Assembly (NCBI GenBank): GCA_035306065.1 | Contig: DATGOL010000144.1 | Location: 1-5,149 of the forward strand | From: JBBQHX01 sp035306065 | GTDB taxonomy: Bacteria; Gemmatimonadota; Gemmatimonadetes; Gemmatimonadales; Gemmatimonadaceae | Length of the DNA stretch: 5,149 bases | Direction: 5' to 3' | In this document: piece by piece, positions 1 through 5,149 of the stretch | Layout: every line of letters starts with the position of its first letter | Numbering within the stretch: the stretch's first letter is position 1 | Translations under genes and position numbers: made by a program | The notes under the pieces: model-generated | Seen by the model: the letters and a program-made list of their open reading frames with translations, nothing else | Told to the model about the DNA's origin: nothing | Databases searched by the model: none

Positions 1-1836
1 CGCCTCCGCGTCCTTCATGGCAGATGAAGCGGTGTCGAGCGTTGCGGCGAGCATTACCATCGTGGAGTCGCCAGACAGGAACCCGCGCTGCTGAATGCGG
101 CCCACCAGTTCCCGCACTTCGCCCTCCAGCCTTCCCTGCGACAGAGCGAGGGTTGCCACGCGTTCGCGGAACTCGGATTCGCCCGCACGCGAGCGGTCTC
201 GTGAGGCGTTGTAGGTTCCGGCGACTATCTCCCGCTGAACGCGAACGATGTCTGACGGCTGTTCACCGCCGCCCTGTCCGCCCGGCATGCCTCCCGACTC
301 TCCCTGCCGGTATTCGCGCGAGAACGGGCGTATGGTCACGAAGAAGATGTCACTCTGCGCGGACTTCGGCCCCTTCACGCCATCCGCGTCGCGAGCACGC
401 GCGTGATATGCAACCAGGTCGCCGGGCTGCAGTTCCAGCTCCTCAAGGTAGAAGGTATGGCCGGCAGACACCTCACGTCGTCCAGGTGACCCGCCTCGCC
501 ATAACGGCACGACCTGGTCATCCCCCCCGTTCACCGAGTACACGAGTTCGAGTGATGAAACTCCGAAGTCATCGCTCGCCTCCGCTTCCAGATACAGTTC
601 CTCCAGCGTGGTGGCCTGAATGTCCCGCCCGGGACGCCTCATGTGCACCAGCGGTCCGGCGTCAGGCAGCACGTCAATCACGTAATCCAGAGACGCCGGA
701 TGCCAGCGACCATCGGCAGACTGCAACTCCACGCGATAGAAGCCTGGCGCCCTGACCGTCATGCTTCCCACCAGCCGGTCACCGCTGTCCGGCACCGCCA
801 GAGAGACGGTGTCTGCACCCTCGACTACAATGCGGCCAGCCTGAGCGGGAATCGTGGTCTCGACTGACAGTTGCACCGACGTGCCGGCCACGGCGGCGAT
901 ATCCCCGCCGTTGGCAACCGTGTCCGGTGCGAGGCCTGTGTACGCGGGATAGGTGTACGCCAGGTCCAGCTGCGACACGTAAGGCAGTGCGCTAACCGTG
1001 ATGCGGAATCGCGCAGAACGGATGCCGCCGGCTTCAACGTGGTAATCGGTGAGCGTGTCGAGATCGAACAGGCGTGCCGTCCACCTGCCATCGGAATCCT
1101 GCGCCATGCCTACGCGCTCCTCCAGCCCTGTCTCCCAGCCGCCGCGCAGCACAATCAGCATTGCGTCCGATGCATCGAAATTGCCGGTGGTGGCAACGAC
1201 CGCGAGGTCTGCATGCACCGGCAGATTGATGTTTCCCGGCTCCACCTGTATGAATGGAAGCGCACTGGCCTGCTCACTGCCCGGAACTGCCAGGAGCAGG
1301 CTCATTGCGCGACGCAACTCGGGCGGCCCGCCAGCAAGCATGCCTGCGAGCAGCGCAACAGCGCAGGAGAGAGTGCCGGCAGATACGAGGTCAGCCTTCA
1401 CATCCTCTTTTCTTCGTCCTTTCGCAAGTTCGGCGCGCGCGGCGGCATCGCGTCCAAGCCGCGCGGCAAGCGCGGGCGCCGTGTCTGCTGTACGAGGATC
1501 CGCTGCGGTTACCAGCGCTCCGTCCAGGCCCGGATCTACTTCCTCCACATACCGGGCAATCTCGGCCCTGGCAGGACGTTTCGCGAACGCGAGAGCGAGC
1601 GCACCCGCAACGAGAAGCAATGCGGCCGCAAGCAGGGACAATCGTGCTGTGCCGATAGTGCCTTCGTCGAAGCCTGACGACCTTACGATGATGGCAACTG
1701 CCAGGAGCACCACGATGAACGCGCTAACCGCAACCGCAAGCAACCGAAGCATGCGTCTGCGCCGCCACCTGCGGAGCGCGGCGTCGAGCGCGGAGTCCAG
1801 TGATCGGACTGCAGCTCCTCTGACAAGTGTGCTCAT
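1..1836 (-). CDS. DUF4175-like large membrane-anchored protein, 3' end outside the window
   Basis: Reading the minus strand from the ATG at 1836 gives 612 codons with no stop before the left edge, so the C-terminus is missing. A basic start (RRWRRRR, residues 23-28) precedes TM1 (about 29-52). TM2 (64-86) is followed by a charged loop (87-150) and TM3 (about 150-170). By the positive-inside rule the rest is periplasmic. This part is beta-rich and Ig-like: a TYPAYTG motif sits at 295-301, an acidic SDDFGV turn at 421-426, and a DIFFVTIRPFSREYRQ stretch at 496-511 closes the beta region. A Gly/Gln/Met linker (512-527) then leads into a charged helical segment (528-612). This architecture resembles DUF4175-type proteins that follow MoxR-DUF58-BatA genes; I assign it from memory of the family, not from a search. 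The start is supported by a Shine-Dalgarno site and by the ATGA overlap with the upstream stop. No enzyme motif is seen and the function is unknown. A scaffold or client-binding role is inference. Confidence 0.85.
   Translation of the reverse strand, partial: MSTLVRGAAVRSLDSALDAALRRWRRRRMLRLLAVAVSAFIVVLLAVAIIVRSSGFDEGTIGTARLSLLAAALLLVAGALALAFAKRPARAEIARYVEEVDPGLDGALVTAADPRTADTAPALAARLGRDAAARAELAKGRRKEDVKADLVSAGTLSCAVALLAGMLAGGPPELRRAMSLLLAVPGSEQASALPFIQVEPGNINLPVHADLAVVATTGNFDASDAMLIVLRGGWETGLEERVGMAQDSDGRWTARLFDLDTLTDYHVEAGGIRSARFRITVSALPYVSQLDLAYTYPAYTGLAPDTVANGGDIAAVAGTSVQLSVETTIPAQAGRIVVEGADTVSLAVPDSGDRLVGSMTVRAPGFYRVELQSADGRWHPASLDYVIDVLPDAGPLVHMRRPGRDIQATTLEELYLEAEASDDFGVSSLELVYSVNGGDDQVVPLWRGGSPGRREVSAGHTFYLEELELQPGDLVAYHARARDADGVKGPKSAQSDIFFVTIRPFSREYRQGESGGMPGGQGGGEQPSDIVRVQREIVAGTYNASRDRSRAGESEFRERVATLALSQGRLEGEVRELVGRIQQRGFLSGDSTMVMLAATLDTASSAMKDAEA
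1833..1836 (-). other. ATGA start/stop overlap, BatA-like to DUF4175-like gene
   Basis: The start ATG of the downstream gene (1836-1834) overlaps the BatA-like stop TGA (1835-1833). It has a good upstream Shine-Dalgarno site. This confirms that the two genes belong to one transcript and supports both gene boundaries. Confidence 0.8.
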
Positions 1837-3896
1837 GGCCTCGCTCCTCTGCCTGTGACCTGCGTTGGCACGTGCGGACGCGCCAACCTGTTCGCCAGGG
1901 CCCCTTCTGCGGCAAGCATCAGGCCTGCCGCGAGCAGCGCCCACCACCACATCTTCTGCTCTCGTTCAACCTCCACCCTCGCCTGCTCCGGGGCAATGAC
2001 CGACTGTTGCGGAGACATCTCCTCTTCCGCGGTCACGGATGGGACGATCTCATCTACACTGAGATGCTCGCCGATCCATTCCTCGGCCGGCACGTTCACG
2101 GCCAGCTGCATCGCGCTCTCGGCGCCGCTTCCGCGCCGCACCTCATAAAAGCCCGGCACTCCGAGACGAGCGACAGCCGCGCCGCTCACCACCTTCACCT
2201 CTTCACGTTCGCCATCAGGAAGGGCCAGGGTGAGAACCTCGCCTTCAGAAGGTGGGCTTCCGCGCACCGACCTTGCCGCCACCAGCGCCGCGAGGTCCAC
2301 GAGGTCGCCAGACTCGAGAAACGACGGCGGCGGCTCGCTGCCCATGGCCCGTACCGCAATTCCGTGCGACAGCGGTACGAAACCAGGATGACGTACAACG
2401 CTGTTCCACCGGTCGTCCAGAGTGGAAGCCCAGACCAGAATGCGTCCTCGACCCATCGGCTGCTCAACGAGGAGTGGTGAACCGTCGTCTGCGCGAACGA
2501 GAACCTCGCTGCCCTGGGCAGGCACGAGCCTGTGATACCGAATGACTGACGCACCTGGCAGGGATATCGCCGCCGCGCGCCTGGCACCGGCAAACGCAGG
2601 GTGGCTTGCATCCACCGTTGCTACGGTGCCGGTGGCGCGCTCCACCAGCGAACCGCGAGACAGTCCGGCCGCCGAGGCGAGCGCGGCAGGCAGGTCAGCG
2701 GCTTCCGGTCCTAACGACATGACCAGTCCGCCCCCATCCTGCACCCACTGCAGCAGACGCTCGGCGTCTCCGCTCGCGACGGACATCCCGTCCAGCACCA
2801 GCACGGGAATCTCGGCAAGATTGCGAGCAGGCGGCAGCGTTCCGCGCCACACGGTCACATCGATCGGCGGCGTTTCGGATGCGCGAAGTGCAATAGCCAT
2901 ATAGCCGTCAGACGCAGATCGCGCCGAGCGTACCACGGCGATTTCGGGCAACGGGTGCCGCTCCAGTATCAGTCGAACTGCATCGTCAGGCCCGCCCGGA
3001 CGCAGCGGTATGCGCGCGCGCAGCGGGCGCTCCGGCAAAGGGATGGATGGGAACGTAAACAGGTTGCCCGATCCGGCACTGTCTGCCCTTCCTGCTTCAC
3101 GACCGTCCACCTCCAGCGACCACTCGGCCTGCCCTGTGGCCCGCACCTGCACTGTAGCCAACTCCCTTTCGCCACGAAGCGAACTGCTGAAGTCAACCAT
3201 GGTGGGCCGCACCGACGGTGATCCGTTCAGCTCACCGCTACCAACCGGCACCACGCGAAGCCGGGTACCGGCCGGCAGCACCGCGTTCTCCGCCGGAGAC
3301 CAGCCCACACTCTGCAGGTCTCCAATCAGCACGATCTCAGCCTCGCTGCGTTCGCCGTCCGCAACAAGTCGCGACGCCATCTGCAGGGCGGGGGCATAAC
3401 GAGTTGCTCCGCCGTCCGGTTCCAGGCCTCGCACCACTCCCTGCAACAATCCGTGATCGCCGGTAAGCTCCGTCATGGCATGGGCCCGGTTGCTGAACGT
3501 GACCACAGCCGCGCGATCCCTGCCGCCGAGTGCACTCAATTCATTCAGGGCTGCCGCCCTCATCGCTTCGAATCGGCCATCCACCTGCATGCTGGGAGAA
3601 ACGTCCAGCAACAGCACGACATCACGCCCGCCGTCCAGCAACCCTTGCGGCAGCACACGCTCCATTACCGGACGCGCAAATGCGAACACGAGCAGCAGCA
3701 CTACCCCAATGCGCAGCGCGAGCAGTATGAGGTTATCGAGCCTCCGCCTGCTCGCGTCAGGCGGTGGTGAGCCGCGCAGGAACATGAGCGACGGAAACAC
3801 TATCACGTTTCGTCGCTCACGCTTTCGCAGGTGCAGCAACAGCGGAACTGCCGCAGCGAGCCCGCCGAACAGGAAGAGAGGCGCCAGGAATGACAT
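1833..3896 (-). CDS. BatA-like membrane protein: BatA N-terminal anchor, vWA domain, GATase-like domain, C-terminal TM (687 aa)
   Basis: The N-terminus has the aerotolerance-regulator (BatA) double anchor: TM1 at about residues 3-21, a basic loop (RKRERR at 24-29, SRRR at 49-52), and TM2 at about 57-75. A von Willebrand factor A domain follows (about 92-220) with a complete metal-ion-dependent adhesion site: D98-x-S100-x-S102, T165 and D193. Residues about 315-515 look like the class I glutamine-amidotransferase-like fold seen in long BatA relatives (VLVLDG at 365-370, DGGGLVMSLG at 387-396, GRGRILVWAS at 482-491). No catalytic Cys is present, so it is probably a non-enzymatic binding domain. 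An acidic stretch (602-648) leads to a Trp-rich TM3 (about 649-668) and a short basic tail. Positive-inside reasoning puts 76-648 in the periplasm. It is about twice the length of a classical BatA (roughly 330 residues). Its start overlaps the DUF58 stop (TGATG) and has no good Shine-Dalgarno, which implies translational coupling. A role in MoxR-linked assembly or stress tolerance is inferred from the family. Confidence 0.9.
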   Translation of the reverse strand: MSFLAPLFLFGGLAAAVPLLLHLRKRERRNVIVFPSLMFLRGSPPPDASRRRLDNLILLALRIGVVLLLVFAFARPVMERVLPQGLLDGGRDVVLLLDVSPSMQVDGRFEAMRAAALNELSALGGRDRAAVVTFSNRAHAMTELTGDHGLLQGVVRGLEPDGGATRYAPALQMASRLVADGERSEAEIVLIGDLQSVGWSPAENAVLPAGTRLRVVPVGSGELNGSPSVRPTMVDFSSSLRGERELATVQVRATGQAEWSLEVDGREAGRADSAGSGNLFTFPSIPLPERPLRARIPLRPGGPDDAVRLILERHPLPEIAVVRSARSASDGYMAIALRASETPPIDVTVWRGTLPPARNLAEIPVLVLDGMSVASGDAERLLQWVQDGGGLVMSLGPEAADLPAALASAAGLSRGSLVERATGTVATVDASHPAFAGARRAAAISLPGASVIRYHRLVPAQGSEVLVRADDGSPLLVEQPMGRGRILVWASTLDDRWNSVVRHPGFVPLSHGIAVRAMGSEPPPSFLESGDLVDLAALVAARSVRGSPPSEGEVLTLALPDGEREEVKVVSGAAVARLGVPGFYEVRRGSGAESAMQLAVNVPAEEWIGEHLSVDEIVPSVTAEEEMSPQQSVIAPEQARVEVEREQKMWWWALLAAGLMLAAEGALANRLARPHVPTQVTGRGARP
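1844..1850 (-). promoter_or_regulatory. Ribosome binding site for the DUF4175-like gene
   Basis: The minus strand reads AGAGGAG, followed by 7 bases and then the ATG at 1836. It lies inside the last codons of the BatA-like gene (Gly-Arg-Gly-Ala-Arg-Pro end). It is the only clear Shine-Dalgarno site among the three gene starts in the window. It fixes the start of the downstream gene and suggests that this gene can be initiated independently as well as by coupling. Confidence 0.7.
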
Positions 3897-3898
3897 CA
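3894..3898 (-). other. TGATG stop/start overlap, DUF58 to BatA-like gene
   Basis: The DUF58 stop TGA (3898-3896) shares one base with the BatA-like start ATG (3896-3894). The preceding bases lack a good Shine-Dalgarno sequence. This is the pattern of termination-reinitiation, which would tie the amount of the membrane vWA protein to that of its DUF58 partner. Confidence 0.75.
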
Positions 3899-4810
3899 GC
3901 GAATTCTGCCCAGGCGTTCGCGCTCAGCCAGGTAGCGATGAAGTGCATCGCCCAGTGGCTGGTCCGTGGTAAATAGTGCAGTGTCAATCCCCCGCCCTCG
4001 GAGTGCACGCTTCACCTCGCCCACATGCCGCTCGATCTCCTCCCTGTACCGCTCCCTCACGTCAGGCGCTGACAGCGGAAGTTCCTCGCCGGTTTCAGCA
4101 TCCACGAACGTTGCCGCCTCCGCATACGGCAATGCCAGCTCTGCCGGATCGAGCACATGCATCGCGATCACCTCGCCCCCGTGTGCGAGCAGTGCTCCCA
4201 CCGCCTCCGCCAGTTCGTCCGGCGGGCTGTAGAAGTCGGATACAACTACCCAGATGCGCCTGCGACGTGAGGTTGCGGCTGCAGCACGCAGTGGCTCGCG
4301 GAGCCTTCCGGCACCCTCCGCAGTGGCTCTTGCCAGATGCTGCAGGATGAGCGGAACGTGCTTCAGCGACGGTGGAATCACCTGCTGGACATCTCCACCG
4401 AACAGCACAAGGCCAACCCTGTCTCGCTGCCGTGCCGAAAGGTGTGCGAGGCAGGCAACGAGAATGCGCGCATAGTCCAGCTTCGAATGCGAGCCGGAGC
4501 CGAAGCGCATTGAACCCGAGGTATCGACCGCGAACATCACCTCCGTGTTGGTTTCCGCTTCGAACTCGCGCACATGCAGTCGATCCGTGCGTGCATAGAT
4601 CCGCCAGTCAACTCGCCGAATGTCATCGCCCGGCTGATAGGTTCGATGCTCGGCAAAATCGGTTGACACGCCAAGGCGCGGCGACCGGTGCAGCCCGGAC
4701 AGGAACCCGTCCACTACTGCACGAGCCACCAGCTCCAGATCATCGATTCTCGCGAGAACCGCCGGATCCAGGAGCGAGGCCGCCAGTCGAGGTACCGTTG
4801 ACGCACTCAT
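3896..4810 (-). CDS. DUF58 family protein, vWA-like MoxR partner (304 aa)
   Basis: The DUF58 signature is clear: EHRTYQPGDDIRRVDWR begins at residue 54 and continues through IYARTDRLHVREFE to residue 84. A vWA-like fold follows, with a MIDAS DTSGS motif at 96-100 and a VVSDFY strand at 189-194 supplying the second acidic residue (D192). The usual third MIDAS element, a Thr in a GGT-like turn, is not obvious; the equivalent region reads AEGAGRLREPL (164-174). There is no signal peptide or TM segment, so the protein should be cytoplasmic. The length is typical for the short DUF58 type that sits beside MoxR. The start ATG lies 11 bases after the moxR stop. No strong Shine-Dalgarno is visible, which fits coupled translation. 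The N-terminal LLDPAVLARI and GFLSGLHRSP stretches match the usual beginning of such proteins and support this start. The likely job is an adaptor between the MoxR ATPase and the membrane vWA protein. The family role is established only in general terms and the client is unknown. Confidence 0.93.
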   Translation of the reverse strand: MSASTVPRLAASLLDPAVLARIDDLELVARAVVDGFLSGLHRSPRLGVSTDFAEHRTYQPGDDIRRVDWRIYARTDRLHVREFEAETNTEVMFAVDTSGSMRFGSGSHSKLDYARILVACLAHLSARQRDRVGLVLFGGDVQQVIPPSLKHVPLILQHLARATAEGAGRLREPLRAAAATSRRRRIWVVVSDFYSPPDELAEAVGALLAHGGEVIAMHVLDPAELALPYAEAATFVDAETGEELPLSAPDVRERYREEIERHVGEVKRALRGRGIDTALFTTDQPLGDALHRYLAERERLGRIR

Positions 4811-4821
4811 CGGGTTGCCGG

Positions 4822-5149
4822 TCAGATTCCCGAGCGTGCCGGCCGCACCGACTTCACCACGTCGGCCACGATCTGGTCTACCGTCACGTTGTCGGCCTGC
4901 GCCTGGAAGTTGCGAAGCACGCGATGGCGAAGCACCGGGGCAGCGAGCGCACGAATGTCATCGTACCCTACGTGTGCACGCCCGTGAAGGAGCGCGCGAG
5001 CCTTGCCACCAAGCACGAGATTCTGCGCGGCGCGCACGCTTGCGCCATAGGACACATACCTGCTGACAAGCTCCGGGCTTCCGGGCGCTCCGGGACGTGT
5101 GCGCCTCACGAGCTCAACGGCGAATTCCACAACCTCGTCCGACACCGGG
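4822..5149 (-). CDS. MoxR-family AAA+ ATPase, C-terminal lid end only
   Basis: Only the last 108 codons lie in the window; the 5' end, including Walker A and B, is beyond the right edge. The frame is open up to the edge. The GTG at 5145 encodes an internal Val within a PVSDEVVEFAVELV helix typical of MoxR, so it should not be taken as a start. The visible part is the C-terminal helical lid. It includes the sensor-2 region YGASVRAAQNLVLGGKARAL, with the conserved GAS-x-RA motif, then HVGYDDIRALAAPVLRHRV and a tail with FQAQADNVTVDQIVADVV. MoxR ATPases are cytoplasmic chaperone-like AAA+ proteins that work with vWA proteins on complex assembly or metal insertion. The downstream DUF58 and BatA-like genes are the standard partners. 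The identification is firm for the family; the ATPase core cannot be checked here. Confidence 0.92.
   Translation of the reverse strand, partial: PVSDEVVEFAVELVRRTRPGAPGSPELVSRYVSYGASVRAAQNLVLGGKARALLHGRAHVGYDDIRALAAPVLRHRVLRNFQAQADNVTVDQIVADVVKSVRPARSGI

Noticed and set aside
278..312. Possible repeat in the Gly/Gln/Met-coding stretch
   Set aside because: It encodes a flexible linker (residues about 512-527 of the DUF4175-like protein) and has no regular DNA repeat unit.
24..755. Plus-strand open stretch of 243 codons, rich in Arg and Pro
   Set aside because: It is antisense to the DUF4175-like gene, has no recognisable domain and low-complexity Arg/Pro/Ala composition typical of a shadow frame in GC-rich DNA.
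871..1858. Overlapping plus-strand open stretches at 871-1677, 1049-1858 and 1254-1658
   Set aside because: All lie opposite the three-TM, domain-bearing minus-strand frame. Their Ser/Arg/Ala-rich translations show no domain, and the three overlap one another in different frames.
2195..2611. Minus-strand 138-codon stretch inside the BatA-like gene in another frame
   Set aside because: The BatA-like frame covers the same bases with clear domain content. This one has no motif or ribosome binding site and is an out-of-frame shadow.
3475..3972. Plus-strand 165-codon stretch across the vWA-encoding region and the DUF58/BatA junction
   Set aside because: It is antisense to the conserved MIDAS region and crosses a real gene boundary; its Ser/Arg-rich composition gives no sign of a protein.
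3966..4475. Plus-strand stretches opposite the DUF58 gene at 3966-4232, 3976-4350 and 4254-4475
   Set aside because: Mutually overlapping shadow frames opposite a well-conserved gene; no domain or ribosome binding site.
1..5149. Mobile element, CRISPR array, tRNA/rRNA, defence system or intrinsic terminator
   Set aside because: No direct repeat arrays, terminal inverted repeats, RNA-like stems with T-runs or nuclease/transposase motifs were seen on either strand; the window is packed with the four coding genes. Although AAA+ plus vWA pairs also occur in some defence systems, the DUF58/BatA context points to the ordinary MoxR module.

Overview
This is a GC-rich bacterial window in which essentially everything is coding on the minus strand. 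The strong G/C bias at codon third positions leaves many long antisense and out-of-frame open stretches that are not genes. The gene set (MoxR-type AAA+ ATPase, DUF58 protein, long BatA-like membrane protein with a von Willebrand factor A domain, and a large DUF4175-like membrane protein) and the protein style suggest a Gemmatimonadota-like or related soil/marine lineage. No marker gene is present, so the taxonomy is an inference with low confidence.

Layout in transcription order, from right to left. (1) At 5149-4822 lies the C-terminal end of a MoxR-family AAA+ ATPase, whose 5' part is outside the window. (2) At 4810-3896 is a complete 304-residue DUF58 protein, 11 bases downstream of moxR. 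(3) At 3896-1833 is a complete 687-residue BatA-like protein, whose start shares one base with the DUF58 stop (TGATG). (4) At 1836-1 is a 612-codon open frame that starts at an ATGA overlap with the previous stop and runs off the left edge. It is a three-TM protein with Ig-like periplasmic repeats and a C-terminal helical part. No gap between genes exceeds 11 bases, and no promoter, terminator, RNA gene, mobile element or CRISPR array is visible. The window is an internal piece of one operon.

The genes form a classical MoxR/vWA module. A cytoplasmic AAA+ ATPase (MoxR) and a cytoplasmic vWA-like adaptor (DUF58) are coupled to membrane proteins. By the positive-inside rule, the membrane proteins put a metal-binding vWA domain plus a GATase-like domain (BatA-like) and a long Ig-like stalk (DUF4175-like) into the periplasm. 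MoxR/vWA modules elsewhere act in maturation or metal loading of protein complexes and in envelope stress tolerance; the client here is unknown. The module is conserved and known in outline. The least understood element is the large edge-truncated protein at the end of the operon.
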